The notes under the pieces are model-generated. The model saw only the letters and a program-made list of their open reading frames with translations, did no database searches and was not told the origin of the DNA. The position numbers were made by a program, and so were the translations under genes. From Providencia sneebia DSM 19967 (GTDB lineage: Bacteria > Pseudomonadota > Gammaproteobacteria > Enterobacterales > Enterobacteriaceae), in assembly GCF_000314895.2 (NCBI RefSeq), contig NZ_CM001773.1, forward strand, positions 3,064,729 through 3,128,728: a stretch of 64,000 bases of DNA, in the 5' to 3' direction. Positions 41,972-51,999 of the stretch are shown piece by piece. The first letter of the stretch is position 1; each line of letters begins with the position of its first letter.

Positions 41972-43724
41972 TTTTAACCTCTTTCTTATTGGTCACGATG
42001 CTATTGTTATCATTTTGCTGTAATGCATCTGGTTCTATATTCATCATGCGCAAGACCCCGCCCATAATGGCACCAAATACGGGTGCAGATACCGCACCAC
42101 CATAATATTTCCCTGCATTTGGCTCATTGATGAGGACAACAAGGGCATAACGCGGATTACTTGCTGGTGCAACACCTGCTGTGTAGGCAATATATTTTTC
42201 TATATATCGCCCTTCTGGGCCGACTTTTTTCGCAGTACCCGTTTTAATCGCAATACGATACCCTTTTATGGCAGCGCGTGTTCCCCCACCCCCCGGTAAC
42301 GCAACACTTTCCATCATGTGAACAACTTTGCGCATAACTTGCTCAGGGAACACTCGCGTTCCCGGCACTGGCGGATCCACTTTAGTGATTGATAGCGGGC
42401 GATAAATGCCAAAGCTACCAATTGTTGCATAAGCACGGGCTAGTTGTAGCGGTGTGACCATTTGCCCATACCCGAAAGAAAAGGTGGCCCTATCTAAATC
42501 AGACCACCGTGTTTTTTTACTTGGAAATATGCCACTACTTTCCCCGACTAACCCCAGATTAGTCGGCTTGCCAAACCCAAAGTTGCTATAAACATCCACT
42601 AACTCTGTAGCTGGCATCGCTAACGCTAGTTTTGAAACACCAACGTTACTCGACTTCTGCAAAATACCCGTTATTGATAACTCAGCATATCGGGCCACAT
42701 CTTTGATCTCATGACCGTTTATCCGGTATGGATAGGTATTCAATACAGTATTTTCTTTCACTATCTTATTGTGTAGCGCACTCATTACCACCAGCGGTTT
42801 CACAGTAGAACCTGGCTCGAAAATATCGGTGATTGCACGGTTACGCATCGCATCCATTGGCGTACCAGCCAAATTATTCGGGTTATAGGATGGGCTGTTT
42901 GCCATCGCTAAAATTTCCCCTGTTTGTACATCAACAAGAATAGCAATACCCGATTCAGCTTTGTTTTCGATAACACCTTTGGTTAACTCGCGATAAACAA
43001 TAGACTGAATGCGTTCGTCAATACTCAGCACTAAGTTATGCGCGGCTTGACTATCTACTGACGAAACAGTTTCAATTACGCGCCCATTGCGATCTTTCCT
43101 AACCGTTCTTTCGCCTGGAGAGCCTTTTAGCCAACGATCAAAACTTTTCTCAACGCCTTCAATACCATCACCATCAACATTAGTTACACCAATTAGATGA
43201 GCTGTAACAGGCCCTGAAGGGTAATAACGGCGTGATTCTTTGCGTAGATAAATGCCCGGCACTTTCAGTTTTGTAATATATTCACCAATTGACGGGTTAA
43301 CCTGACGCGCCAAGTACACAAAACGCCCTTTGGGATTTGCTGATATTTTCGTCTTAATTTGATCTAAGGGAATATCAAGTGCATCAGCTAATGCTTTCCA
43401 ATGCTCATCATTACTGATACCACCTTTTTCAAATACCACTTTAGGATCAGCCCAAATCGCATTAACAGGCACACTCACCGCTAACTGGCGACCTTCTCTA
43501 TCACTTATCATGCCGCGCGCAGTATCAATTTCCTGCACACGCAAGGAGCGCATATCCCCTTCTTTGACTAATTTTTCTGGCGCGATGATTTGCAAATAAG
43601 CAACCCGCACCAGCAGTCCCGTTAAAGCTAATAAGATACAGCCGCACAGCAAAGCAAAACGCCAGCTTACAAAGCTGGTATTTTCTTCACGATTCCTGTT
43701 TTTAGCTGTTTTAGGTGCTTTCAT
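41958..43724 (-). CDS. ftsI: Septal transpeptidase FtsI (PBP3)
   Basis: FtsI crosslinks septal peptidoglycan and is a beta-lactam target. The protein is 588 aa, as in E. coli. It has a basic cytoplasmic tail, one transmembrane helix (about 22-45), and the non-penicillin-binding module with [15 protein letters not shown]. The transpeptidase motifs are STVK (Ser306 to Lys309), SSN (358-360) and KTGT (494-497), all intact. The C-terminal tail beyond about 575 is probably processed. It lies 15 nt after ftsL. Confidence 0.98.
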   Translation of the reverse strand: MKAPKTAKNRNREENTSFVSWRFALLCGCILLALTGLLVRVAYLQIIAPEKLVKEGDMRSLRVQEIDTARGMISDREGRQLAVSVPVNAIWADPKVVFEKGGISNDEHWKALADALDIPLDQIKTKISANPKGRFVYLARQVNPSIGEYITKLKVPGIYLRKESRRYYPSGPVTAHLIGVTNVDGDGIEGVEKSFDRWLKGSPGERTVRKDRNGRVIETVSSVDSQAAHNLVLSIDERIQSIVYRELTKGVIENKAESGIAILVDVQTGEILAMANSPSYNPNNLAGTPMDAMRNRAITDIFEPGSTVKPLVVMSALHNKIVKENTVLNTYPYRINGHEIKDVARYAELSITGILQKSSNVGVSKLALAMPATELVDVYSNFGFGKPTNLGLVGESSGIFPSKKTRWSDLDRATFSFGYGQMVTPLQLARAYATIGSFGIYRPLSITKVDPPVPGTRVFPEQVMRKVVHMMESVALPGGGGTRAAIKGYRIAIKTGTAKKVGPEGRYIEKYIAYTAGVAPASNPRYALVVLINEPNAGKYYGGAVSAPVFGAIMGGVLRMMNIEPDALQQNDNNSIVTNKKEVKSGRS

Positions 43725-43739
43725 TTAAAACCTTATTTA

Positions 43740-44063
43740 CTACTTAGAGACAATAATATTTTCTTGGGATGGTTCAACATGAACCATCTGTAGTTTCTCT
43801 ACCGATAAGCGCTCTACTCGGCTATGGTTTGCTAGTGCATTCTCTTCAAGGATCAAATTACGCCATTCAATGTCCAGCGCGTCCTTTTCTTCATATAATT
43901 TATCTTTTTCTGCGGTTAACAAGCGCGTTTCATGCGCCGTTGTCACGACAAATAAAGCGCTAATTATGATCGCAGCAAGTAAAATTAATGGAATAATTCC
44001 ATAACGAAATAAATCTCGCCCAATCACTTTCCCTAAGCTATGCCTTTCAGGGATCATATTCAC
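43740..44063 (-). CDS. ftsL: Cell division protein FtsL
   Basis: FtsL is a small bitopic division protein that forms a coiled coil with FtsB and binds FtsQ. The protein is 107 aa (E. coli 121), with a shorter cytoplasmic N-terminus. One transmembrane helix (about 24-45) is followed by a periplasmic coiled coil with [20 protein letters not shown] and the conserved [19 protein letters not shown]. Its ATG overlaps the rsmH stop by 4 nt; a second ATG lies two codons in. Confidence 0.96.
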   Translation of the reverse strand: MNMIPERHSLGKVIGRDLFRYGIIPLILLAAIIISALFVVTTAHETRLLTAEKDKLYEEKDALDIEWRNLILEENALANHSRVERLSVEKLQMVHVEPSQENIIVSK

Positions 44064-45010
44064 ACAATCCTTTCAGCAAAACGTAATACCGAGCTACGTG
44101 CTCGTGGGTTTTCATCCACTTCAGCTTCAGACGGTTTCATCTTGCCCGCCTCGCGCAACTTAGCCGCGCCCAATTCTCGAATTTGGGCTTCTGTTAAAGG
44201 GATCCCAGCAGGAACACTTGGCCCTTTGCTATTTTGGCGTATAAACCGTTTTACTAATCTATCTTCCAATGAATGGAAACTAATCACTGATAAACGACCT
44301 TCTGGTGCCAAGACAGTTACAGCACCATTCAACGCTTTTTCTATCTCTTCTAATTCACTGTTAATGTAGATACGTATCGCTTGAAAGCTTCGCGTTGCAG
44401 GGTGTTTATGTCTTTCTTTTAATGGACTCACTTGAGCAATTAGCTCTGCAAGCTGGCGTGTGCGTGTTAAAGGCTCCTGTTCTGGATTATTATTACGCTC
44501 CACAATTGCCCGTGCAATTCGCTTAGCAAAACGCTCTTCGCCAAATGTTTTGAGTACCCAAGCAATATCATCAGCTTCAGCTTTCATCAGCCATTCTTGC
44601 GCTGATTGTCCCCTGGTTGGGTCCATGCGCATATCCAGTGGCCCATCTCGCATAAAGGAAAAACCGCGCTCTGGATCATCTAATTGCGGTGATGAAACAC
44701 CTAAATCCAGCAATACCCCATCAATTTTTCCAACTAAGCCTTCTTCTTCAACATATTCAGCAATAGCAGAGAACGGACCATGTTTAATCATAAATCTCGG
44801 GTCAGTAATCTCTTTTGCAACCTTAATCGCCTCTGGGTCACGGTCAATCGCAATCAGCCGTCCATCTTCATTTAACTGGCTCAAAATTAGCCTTGAGTGA
44901 CCGCCTCGACCAAATGTGCCATCGATATAGATACCATTTGGCTTAATATTCAGGCCATTAACTGCTTCATCAAGCAGTACTGTTACATGTTTAAATTGCT
45001 GCTGAGTCAT
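44060..45010 (-). CDS. rsmH: 16S rRNA m4C1402 methyltransferase RsmH
   Basis: RsmH (MraW) methylates N4 of C1402 in 16S rRNA using S-adenosylmethionine. The protein is 316 aa (E. coli 313). [16 protein letters not shown] (near 28-43) is the SAM-binding loop. [22 protein letters not shown] (read as two adjacent motifs near 100-120) and [14 protein letters not shown] near 255 are family signatures. It begins 2 nt after mraZ and overlaps ftsL. It is the second gene of the dcw operon. Confidence 0.98.
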   Translation of the reverse strand: MTQQQFKHVTVLLDEAVNGLNIKPNGIYIDGTFGRGGHSRLILSQLNEDGRLIAIDRDPEAIKVAKEITDPRFMIKHGPFSAIAEYVEEEGLVGKIDGVLLDLGVSSPQLDDPERGFSFMRDGPLDMRMDPTRGQSAQEWLMKAEADDIAWVLKTFGEERFAKRIARAIVERNNNPEQEPLTRTRQLAELIAQVSPLKERHKHPATRSFQAIRIYINSELEEIEKALNGAVTVLAPEGRLSVISFHSLEDRLVKRFIRQNSKGPSVPAGIPLTEAQIRELGAAKLREAGKMKPSEAEVDENPRARSSVLRFAERIV

Positions 45011-45012
45011 GT

Positions 45013-45471
45013 TTATAGTGACAAATCCTGTAAACGGGCTGACAGAGGTTCTTGTATTTGGCGCTCAGCAGTAATATCTTCTGCAACTTGCTGATACCAA
45101 GTCTGTTCATCCCAAAGTTCAAATTTATTTATTTGACCTACCAGCATGACTTCTTTTGTTAGCCCTGCGTGTTGACGCAACGTGTTAGCTAGCAAAAGAC
45201 GTCCTGCATTATCCATCTGACATTCGCTGGCATGTCCTAATAAGAGACGTTGTACGCGCCTTTCTGCTGGATTCATGGTTGATAGGCGCGAAAGCTTCTC
45301 TTCTATGATTTCCCACTCGGGCAAGGTATATAGCAACAGGCATGGTTGGTGGAGGTCGATGGTACACACCATCTGCCCCTTGGATTCCTCGCTCAGCATT
45401 CCCCGATATCGAGTAGGCACGGTAAGTCGCCCTTTGCTGTCGAGATTTACCAGCGTAGCCCCACGAAACAT
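45013..45471 (-). CDS. mraZ: Transcriptional regulator MraZ
   Basis: MraZ is a ring-forming AbrB-like DNA-binding protein that represses its own operon, the dcw cluster. The protein is 152 aa, as in E. coli. It has two SpoVT/AbrB-like halves, each with a [17 protein letters not shown] motif (first near 10-22; second, [13 protein letters not shown], near 87-99). GAGGG precedes the ATG by about 10 nt. Three MraZ boxes lie just upstream in the leader, so autorepression is expected. Confidence 0.97.
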   Translation of the reverse strand: MFRGATLVNLDSKGRLTVPTRYRGMLSEESKGQMVCTIDLHQPCLLLYTLPEWEIIEEKLSRLSTMNPAERRVQRLLLGHASECQMDNAGRLLLANTLRQHAGLTKEVMLVGQINKFELWDEQTWYQQVAEDITAERQIQEPLSARLQDLSL

Positions 45472-45502
45472 ACCCAGTAAACCCTCTATACTTTCGATTA
45501 AC

Positions 45503-45526
45503 CCACTTTACCCCACAATTCTCCAC
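45503..45526 (-). promoter_or_regulatory. Three MraZ boxes
   Basis: On the minus strand GTGG occurs at 45526, 45516 and 45506, spaced exactly 10 bp: GTGGAGAATT, GTGGGGTAAA, GTGGGTTAAT. This matches the TGGGN direct repeats separated by 5 nt that MraZ binds in E. coli. They lie between the promoter -10 and the mraZ start. Confidence 0.9.
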
Positions 45527-45532
45527 TTATAA

Positions 45533-45562
45533 AGTTTACGAATGGTAGGAAAACGTTGTCAA
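45533..45562 (-). promoter_or_regulatory. Promoter of the dcw cluster (Pmra)
   Basis: TTGACA (45562-45557) and TAAACT (45538-45533) are 18 nt apart on the minus strand. They lie immediately upstream of the MraZ boxes, the same layout as E. coli Pmra. Confidence 0.82.
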
Positions 45563-46125
45563 GCCAGACACACGTTGCTTTTGTTTTATTTACAGAACTG
45601 TTCAAAAAAGAGAAGAGTCACTAAAGTCAGAATTGGAAATAAAATAAAGAATAACGAGTTGATATAGCTCATTTATTTTTATTACAATAGGAAATATATT
45701 GTTCGCATCACATTTATGACCAAAAAAACAATCAATCGATAACATATCTAATATATGCTCCCTTTTTCATCAATTCATAGATAACAGATCCTTTACTTTT
45801 AAAACGGCCATGAATATTAAGTAACTACAACTATTATCGATAACGTGAATAAATTAAATTTAAATCATTATATTTCAATACATTAAAATACTGTTTTAAT
45901 AGACAGTATTTCTAAAATAATCTAAATTACGACTCTTTATTTATTATTTGAGTATTATTTCTAAATTGAATTTTTATTTAATTATTTTATTGAAAATAAA
46001 TTAATTTTAATTTATTAAGATTATTCTTAAAATTTGAAATTTACCTAATTTTTACAGTGAAAAAAAGTTTTTTCATCAAAAAGCATAATCAATCATCAAT
46101 ATGAATAATCTTTACCAATAAAAAA
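45563..46125. other. mraZ-cra spacer, AT-rich (about 560 bp)
   Basis: This very AT-rich stretch lies between the dcw promoter and the cra terminator, with no acceptable reading frame or clear regulatory site. A comparable non-coding gap exists in E. coli. It could bind H-NS. Confidence 0.5.
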
Positions 46126-46144
46126 ACCGGACTTTTCATCCGGT
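46126..46144 (-). terminator. Intrinsic terminator of cra
   Basis: ACCGGA and TCCGGT form a 6-bp stem with a 7-nt loop, followed on the minus strand by TTTTTTATTGG, 43 nt after the cra stop codon. Confidence 0.88.
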
Positions 46145-46187
46145 ATTATTCATTAAATACTTCGCCTAAAATAAATTTATTAATAAA

Positions 46188-47198
46188 TTATTCTTTTCTA
46201 CCAAGACTGCCTCGACGACAGAGATCACGACGAATTCGCGTAATACCGGCGTCAGGTTTCTGTTTTTCATCTAGGCTTGCTAATACCAATTCAAGGATGC
46301 GCTCTGCAATATCCCTGTGGCGCTGAGCGAGAGATAAAACAGGACAGCCGAGAAAATCAAGTAATTCACTATCGCCAAAAGTAGCAATAACCATATGCTC
46401 AGGAAGCCTGCCATTACGTTTCAGCGCGACATCCAGCACACCTTGTAGCAAGGAAAATGATGTCGTAAACAGCGCATCAGGCATTGGATTGCCTTTATCT
46501 AACCATTGCGCAAAAACCTCAGCAGCAGATGACCTTTCGTAACTATTGGCATAAAGATAATTAACTTCACGCTCATCACCTTTCCAGCCCTCACGGAAGC
46601 CTTGCTCACGCAAATAACTGACGGAGAGTTCAGGTAATGCGCCTAGATACAAAATTGATTCTGCTGAAAACTTCCGCAATTCTGCTGAAATCATCAAAGC
46701 ATCTTCTTGGTCATCACCAACGACGCTAATAAAATGCTCTTTTTCTAAAGCCCTATCTAACGCAATGATAGGCAAAGAGCGATTAGCCCAACGCTGATAA
46801 AAAGGGTGCTCAGGAGGTAAAGCAGTAGAAACAATAATCGCATCCACTTGGCGCTGTAAAAGATGTTCTACACAACGGATCTCATTATCAGGCTGATCTT
46901 CAGAACATGCTATCAATAACTGATAACCACGCTGGCGTGCTTGACGCTCTAAATAATTCGCAATACGAGTGTAGCTGGTATTTTCCAGATCAGGGATCAC
47001 AAGCCCTATCGAACGCGTTCTTCCAGCTCGTAGCCCCGCTGCTACTGCATTTGGATGGTAATTGTGCTCTCTGACGACTGCCATCACTTTTTCTACAGTT
47101 TTATCGCTGACTCGATACTGCTTGGCTTTGCCGTTGATCACATAACTAGCCGTTGTACGGGATACACCCGCTAGACGGGCTATTTCATCCAGTTTCAC
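46188..47198 (-). CDS. cra: Catabolite repressor/activator Cra (FruR)
   Basis: Cra is a LacI-family regulator that controls the direction of carbon flow and responds to fructose phosphates. The protein is 336 aa (E. coli 334). The helix-turn-helix [20 protein letters not shown] is at the extreme N-terminus and is followed by the hinge and a periplasmic-binding-protein-like effector domain ([20 protein letters not shown] near 62). I chose the GTG at 47198: AAGAGG lies 5 nt upstream and E. coli cra also starts GTG-AAA-CTG. An ATG 18 nt upstream is in frame. The gene is monocistronic. Confidence 0.96.
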   Translation of the reverse strand: MKLDEIARLAGVSRTTASYVINGKAKQYRVSDKTVEKVMAVVREHNYHPNAVAAGLRAGRTRSIGLVIPDLENTSYTRIANYLERQARQRGYQLLIACSEDQPDNEIRCVEHLLQRQVDAIIVSTALPPEHPFYQRWANRSLPIIALDRALEKEHFISVVGDDQEDALMISAELRKFSAESILYLGALPELSVSYLREQGFREGWKGDEREVNYLYANSYERSSAAEVFAQWLDKGNPMPDALFTTSFSLLQGVLDVALKRNGRLPEHMVIATFGDSELLDFLGCPVLSLAQRHRDIAERILELVLASLDEKQKPDAGITRIRRDLCRRGSLGRKE

Positions 47199-47225
47199 GT
47201 TAACCTCTTTTACCATTTCGGAAAC

Positions 47226-47247
47226 AAGCCCCGAACATTCGGGGCTT
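47226..47247 (-). terminator. Terminator of ilvIH
   Basis: AAGCCCCGA and TCGGGGCTT form a 9-bp stem with a 4-nt loop 36 nt after the ilvH stop codon. The T-run is weak on the minus strand (GTTTCC), so efficiency is uncertain. Confidence 0.75.
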
Positions 47248-47283
47248 AACTTTATTGTATTCTACCTTTGGATGATAAATTTT

Positions 47284-47775
47284 TCACCGCATAATTTTAT
47301 CGCCACGTGAAACACCGACAATCCCTGAACGTGCAATTTCAACAATTTCAGCAACACCACGAACAGATTCAATAAAAGCATCGAGTTTATCGCTTGTTCC
47401 CGCAAGCTGAACGGTATAAAGCGTTGGTGTTACATCAACGATTTGTCCACGGAAAATATCAGCGCAACGTTTGACTTCATCACGACCGTATCCTGTCGCT
47501 TGTAATTTAACCAACATAATTTCACGCTCAACATGTGCTGATGCGGTTAATTCACTCACTCTTAGCACATCAACTAACTTATGGAGCTGTTTTTCAATTT
47601 GCTCTAGAACTCTAGCATCACCTTTAGTTTGAATTGTCATTCTCGACAATGTTGGATCGTCAGTCGGTGCAACTGTTAAGCTTTCAATGTTATAACCTCG
47701 TTGAGAAAACAGCCCAATCACACGAGATAATGCACCAGATTCATTTTCAAGTAAGATGGATAAAATACGACGCAT
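47284..47775 (-). CDS. ilvH: Acetolactate synthase III small subunit
   Basis: IlvH is the regulatory subunit of acetohydroxyacid synthase III. It gives valine feedback inhibition and raises catalytic activity. The protein is 163 aa, as in E. coli, from the ATG at 47775; ten codons upstream are open but overlap ilvI and lack homology. An ACT domain begins [20 protein letters not shown], and the C-terminal half matches the ilvN/ilvH family. GAGGACC lies 6-8 nt before the ATG. It starts 2 nt after the ilvI stop codon. Confidence 0.97.
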   Translation of the reverse strand: MRRILSILLENESGALSRVIGLFSQRGYNIESLTVAPTDDPTLSRMTIQTKGDARVLEQIEKQLHKLVDVLRVSELTASAHVEREIMLVKLQATGYGRDEVKRCADIFRGQIVDVTPTLYTVQLAGTSDKLDAFIESVRGVAEIVEIARSGIVGVSRGDKIMR

Positions 47776-47777
47776 TA

Positions 47778-49505
47778 TCAGGTCCTCTCTGTTTTGCTCA
47801 ACCACATTTCATCCATTGCACCACCGCGGATTTGCATTGGGTAAACATGTTCAGTTTCATCAACATTAACATCCACAAAAACTAAGCGCTGATTCTCATT
47901 CAACTCCGTCAATGCCAGCTTCAATTTCTCTTCCAGCTCATCAGGCGAGCTAATTGAGATCCCAACATGCCCATAAGCTTGCGCAAGTTTGACGAAATTA
48001 GGCAGAGATTGCATATAAGATTGTGAATGGCGGCCTTGATAAATCATATCTTGCCATTGCTTAACCATGCCTAAAAATCCGTTGTTCAGATTCAATACTA
48101 AAACAGGTAAGCCATATTGCAATGCTGTTGATAGCTCTTGAATATTCATTTGAATACTGCCATCACCCGTCACACAGATTACTGTAGATTCTGGATGCGC
48201 TAATTTCACGCCTAAGGCTGCGGGTAAACCAAAGCCCATCGTGCCCAAACCTCCTGAATTAATCCAATGACGCGGCTTATCAAAGGGGTAATATAATGCG
48301 GCAAACATTTGATGTTGCCCCACATCAGAAGTGACATAAGCCTCACCTTTAGTCAGCTGATAAATCATCTCAATCGCTTGCTGAGGTTTCACTTTTTGGC
48401 TATTTTTTTGGTAGGTTAAGCATTTTTTATCTCGCCAAACATCAATCTCCTCCCACCATGTTTTTATGGCTTGAGAATTTTGTTTAGTCGAGGTTTGATC
48501 AAGTTGGTTCAGCATTTGCTGAAGTGTTAGCTTTGCATCACCAACAATAGGAATATCTGCGTTAACAGTTTTCGAGATAGACGTTGGGTCAACATCTATT
48601 TGGATAACTGTAGCTTCAGGGCAGTATTTTTCCAGATTATTCGTTGTCCTATCATCAAATCGGACACCTACTGCAAAAATAACATCAGAGTGATGCATGA
48701 CTTTATTCGCTTCATAAGTTCCATGCATACCCAACATACCAACAGAAAGATGATGCGTTTCAGGGAAAGCCCCTAACCCCATCAATGTTGAGACAACGGG
48801 AAGTTGCAGTTTTTCAGCTAATGCAATGATTTCTTCAGAACACTCTGCATTTATTGCTCCACCACCAACATAGAAAACAGGCTTTTGGGCAGCAATCAAC
48901 TTAGATAATGCTTTTTTGATCTGGCCTTTATGTCCTTGAATTGTTGGATTATAAGAACGTAAAGAGACCGTTTCAGGATAATGATACGGATATTTGTTAG
49001 CAATATTAACGGTATCTTTTGGTAAATCAATCACAACGGGACCAGGACGGCCACTTGACGCGATATAGAATGCTTTTTTAATGATTTCGGGGATATCTTG
49101 CGCATGCTTGACTAAAAAACTGTGTTTCACTACTGGGCGAGAGATCCCCACCATATCACATTCTTGGAAAGCATCGTTACCAATCAAAGAGCTTGCCACT
49201 TGTCCCGATAAAATCACTAACGGAACTGAATCCATATATGCCGTAGCAATACCAGTAACAGCATTGGTTGCACCAGGGCCTGAAGTCACAAGCACAACGC
49301 CAACATCTCCCGTTGAACGCGCGTAGCCATCGGCCATATGAACAGCCGCTTGTTCATGACGAACCAAAATATGATCAACTCCGCCGACTGTATGCAAAGC
49401 ATCATAAATATCTAAAACAGCACCGCCTGGATAACCAAACACATGCTTTACACCTTGGTCAATCAATGACTTGACGACCATTTCCGCTCCCGACAACATC
49501 TCCAT
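47778..49505 (-). CDS. ilvI: Acetolactate synthase III large subunit
   Basis: IlvI is the catalytic subunit of acetohydroxyacid synthase III: thiamine diphosphate-dependent condensation of two pyruvates, or pyruvate and 2-oxobutyrate, on the way to valine, leucine and isoleucine. The protein is 575 aa (E. coli 574). The catalytic Glu lies in [17 protein letters not shown] near 48, and the ThDP motif [17 protein letters not shown] near 428-450. In E. coli, ilvIH is Lrp-activated and leucine-sensitive; the upstream region here was not resolvable into Lrp sites by eye. Confidence 0.98.
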   Translation of the reverse strand: MEMLSGAEMVVKSLIDQGVKHVFGYPGGAVLDIYDALHTVGGVDHILVRHEQAAVHMADGYARSTGDVGVVLVTSGPGATNAVTGIATAYMDSVPLVILSGQVASSLIGNDAFQECDMVGISRPVVKHSFLVKHAQDIPEIIKKAFYIASSGRPGPVVIDLPKDTVNIANKYPYHYPETVSLRSYNPTIQGHKGQIKKALSKLIAAQKPVFYVGGGAINAECSEEIIALAEKLQLPVVSTLMGLGAFPETHHLSVGMLGMHGTYEANKVMHHSDVIFAVGVRFDDRTTNNLEKYCPEATVIQIDVDPTSISKTVNADIPIVGDAKLTLQQMLNQLDQTSTKQNSQAIKTWWEEIDVWRDKKCLTYQKNSQKVKPQQAIEMIYQLTKGEAYVTSDVGQHQMFAALYYPFDKPRHWINSGGLGTMGFGLPAALGVKLAHPESTVICVTGDGSIQMNIQELSTALQYGLPVLVLNLNNGFLGMVKQWQDMIYQGRHSQSYMQSLPNFVKLAQAYGHVGISISSPDELEEKLKLALTELNENQRLVFVDVNVDETEHVYPMQIRGGAMDEMWLSKTERT

Positions 49506-49828
49506 GGGTTTGCCCTCAGACTATTTTTGCAAGTTAACAGAGGTATGACTGTCCTCTTAATTTTTTGTCACTTCAGCCAGAATAATAGGGTAATTAAGCT
49601 GAAGCTTGTAGGTAGATGACCATTATTAACATAGCGTTGAGATTGGAGTGACGCAAACGGCTTTTCTTTAGAAAAAATGTCAAAAATTAACATTCACTTT
49701 ATCTAATCACTTTGCCGGAGTTATAAACTGGATAAATACTAGGTTCTGGTAATTTACACCAGAAAACGATGAAAAACAGTGCAGTGAATAGCCGGATATC
49801 ATAGAATATCCGGCGATAAATATAGGTT
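49506..49828. other. Spacer between ilvI and the acyl-CoA ligase gene (323 bp)
   Basis: This spacer holds the ilvI promoter region and the terminator of the upstream ligase gene. GCCGGATAT/ATATCCGGC (49791-49814) is a 9-bp hairpin just after the ligase stop codon. CTTCAGC (49571-49577) and GCTGAAG (49598-49604) form a 7-bp dyad in the ilvI leader. I see no gene. Confidence 0.6.
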
Positions 49829-51646
49829 TTACTCTTGATACATTGATTCAATTTCAGATTGATAACGCTCTGAAATAATTTTTCGACGTAATTTTAAGGT
49901 TGGTGTTAATTCGCCATTTTCCATTGAGAAATTGACGGGAAGTAATGTAAAACGTTTCACTTGATGAAAATGTTCAAAGTTTTTTTGCAGCTCTTTTAGG
50001 CGTTTATCAAATAAAGCAACAATACTTGAATCTTTGAGGAGCTCTAAACGGTCGCGATAAATTAAATTAATTGAGCGCGCATATTCTTCCAAAGAATCAT
50101 AACAAGGTACTATCAGCGCTGAGACAAATTTACGCGCATCTGCAATCACCGCAATATGCTCAATAAACCTATCTTGCCCTAAAATCCCTTCAATCATTTG
50201 CGGAGCAATATATTTCCCGTTAGACGTTTTCATCAAATCTTTCAAACGATCCGTAATATATAAGTTGCCATGCACATCAATTTTTCCTGCATCCCCCGTT
50301 TTTAACCAACCATCATGAGTGAAGGCAGATTCTGTTTCTTCTGGGCGGTTATAATAGCCTTTCATCACGACAGGCCCTTTGACTTGAATTTCGTCATCTT
50401 GACCAATACGCACTTCAACTGCCGAAAGTGGTGTACCAATGGAACCTAATGGATAATGATTTTCTTCCCAACAAGACACAGTTGCACATGTTTCCGTCAT
50501 TCCGTAGCCATATTTAATATCGATACCAGCAGCTAAAAAGAATGCAATAATATTATCATCCAAACGTGCGCCAGCAGCCGGCATAAAACGAATTCTACCG
50601 CCTAAAACTTGGCGAAGCTTAGCTAACACTAGTTTGTCAGCAATTTTATATAGCAGGCCATTTAATGCATTAGTTTTACTATTTTTTGTCAATGCACGAG
50701 TTCTTTTCTGACCTTGTGCAATCGCCCAATTAAACATCAGTCGACGATGTAATGGTGCATTAGCAACTTTACTTTGTATCACGCTGTACACTTTTTCATA
50801 GAAACGAGGAACCGCGCACATCACAGTGGGTTTAACATCAACCATGGCTTCTCTAACAGCATTAGTTTCAGTCAAATAAACATTGCGTGCTCCTACATGC
50901 ATAACATAGAAGCTCCAAGCGCGTTCAAAAACATGAGAAAGTGGCAAAAAGCTTAAAGAAACATCATCGGATGTTAGTTTCAAACGTTGGTCATGAAGAT
51001 AAAGTTGAGCTTCCATGTTGCTATAATCCAACATGACACCTTTTGGCTCGCCCGTCGTGCCTGATGTATAAATGATGGTAAAGAGGTCACTATGATTTTG
51101 CTCAGCAATTCGTTTGTTCAACGCATTTTGATATTCAGGCTGAGCAGAAGAGATGAAATGAGAAAGTGTACAAGAATCAATTGGCTGTTTTTTAAAGGTA
51201 ATCTCTTCGTTTTCGTTAAGAACAATAATCGACGTTAACTGAGGGCATCTTGATTTTAGTTGGCAAGCAATTTGATATTGTTCTAATCCACCAACAAATA
51301 AAATTCGAATATTCGCATCATTAATAATATAAGCGGCTTGATCAAGACTACTAGTCGCATATAAAGGCACAGTAACCGCCCTAATTTGCAAGATAGCTAA
51401 GTCGACAAGTGACCAATTCATACTATTGTGTGCAAATAACCCTATATTTTCCTGTATATCGACATTAAGCGCGAGGAGATGGCGTGCAATCGCAGATGAA
51501 TGTTCCTCTACTTCATGCCATGTCATATGACTTTGTTGACCGTCATGCCATTGACTGAAAGCTATCCGGCTCGCCGCATCGGGTTTATGAAACCAACTTT
51601 GCAAGCGATTGACCAAATGGTATGGATAAAGATTTTCAGTAATCAA
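49829..51646 (-). CDS. AMP-forming long-chain acyl-CoA synthetase, FadD15-type
   Basis: This is an ANL-superfamily adenylating enzyme predicted to activate a fatty acid to acyl-CoA. The protein is 605 aa, the size of COG1022 long-chain synthetases. The ATP motif YTSGTTGEPKG is at 193-203, the acyl/adenylate motif YGYGMTETCATVS near 378, GWLKTGD near 430, and ITDRLKDLMKTSNGKYIAPQ near 450-470, which holds the catalytic lysine hinge. There is no signal peptide. It lies between ilvI and leuO, which are neighbours in E. coli, so it is an addition or a loss in the E. coli line. The substrate chain length cannot be read from sequence. Confidence 0.88.
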   Translation of the reverse strand: MITENLYPYHLVNRLQSWFHKPDAASRIAFSQWHDGQQSHMTWHEVEEHSSAIARHLLALNVDIQENIGLFAHNSMNWSLVDLAILQIRAVTVPLYATSSLDQAAYIINDANIRILFVGGLEQYQIACQLKSRCPQLTSIIVLNENEEITFKKQPIDSCTLSHFISSAQPEYQNALNKRIAEQNHSDLFTIIYTSGTTGEPKGVMLDYSNMEAQLYLHDQRLKLTSDDVSLSFLPLSHVFERAWSFYVMHVGARNVYLTETNAVREAMVDVKPTVMCAVPRFYEKVYSVIQSKVANAPLHRRLMFNWAIAQGQKRTRALTKNSKTNALNGLLYKIADKLVLAKLRQVLGGRIRFMPAAGARLDDNIIAFFLAAGIDIKYGYGMTETCATVSCWEENHYPLGSIGTPLSAVEVRIGQDDEIQVKGPVVMKGYYNRPEETESAFTHDGWLKTGDAGKIDVHGNLYITDRLKDLMKTSNGKYIAPQMIEGILGQDRFIEHIAVIADARKFVSALIVPCYDSLEEYARSINLIYRDRLELLKDSSIVALFDKRLKELQKNFEHFHQVKRFTLLPVNFSMENGELTPTLKLRRKIISERYQSEIESMYQE

Positions 51647-51999
51647 AGTTTTTTTCCTATGTACAGTTGTTAACTGAAGTCATCCGGCATACTCACGAGA
51701 TGCTTCGTTAGCTAATCATTTCAGCTTACACTTGTTAGCTGAAACACTTGGAGTTTATAGAGTAAATAGGAATGAGAAAAGAGATATTATGTAAAGATTA
51801 TGCAAATATTATTTAGGTTCATCATCACACAAGGAATAAATGAACAGAATAATCTTTCATTTTAAAAAGTTATGACGATATATCAGATAGGCATTAACCC
51901 TTGAAGCTACCCCAAGATGCATACAGAAGTATGTGACTTGGGTAGCTAGTAACGATGCTAATAAAGCAATTTAGAGTCAATATGTTCTACTCTAAAACT
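51647..51999. other. Ligase-leuO spacer (353 bp)
   Basis: No gene is seen. The main feature is a 43-nt imperfect palindrome at 51905-51947 (separate entry), 52 nt after the leuO stop codon. The rest is promoter DNA of the ligase gene. Confidence 0.6.
51905..51947. repeat. 43-nt imperfect palindrome after leuO
   Basis: AGCTACCCCAAG pairs with CTTGGGTAGCT (one extra C). Inside, GCATAC pairs with GTATGT around a 4-nt loop, with a G-T pair at the end. It could be a terminator without a T-run for leuO. Its form also resembles dispersed palindromic repeats. It occurs once in this window. Confidence 0.5.

Noticed and set aside
45209..45526. 105-codon frame overlapping mraZ on the same strand
   Set aside because: It covers the MraZ boxes and mraZ in another frame. 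MraZ is certain there.
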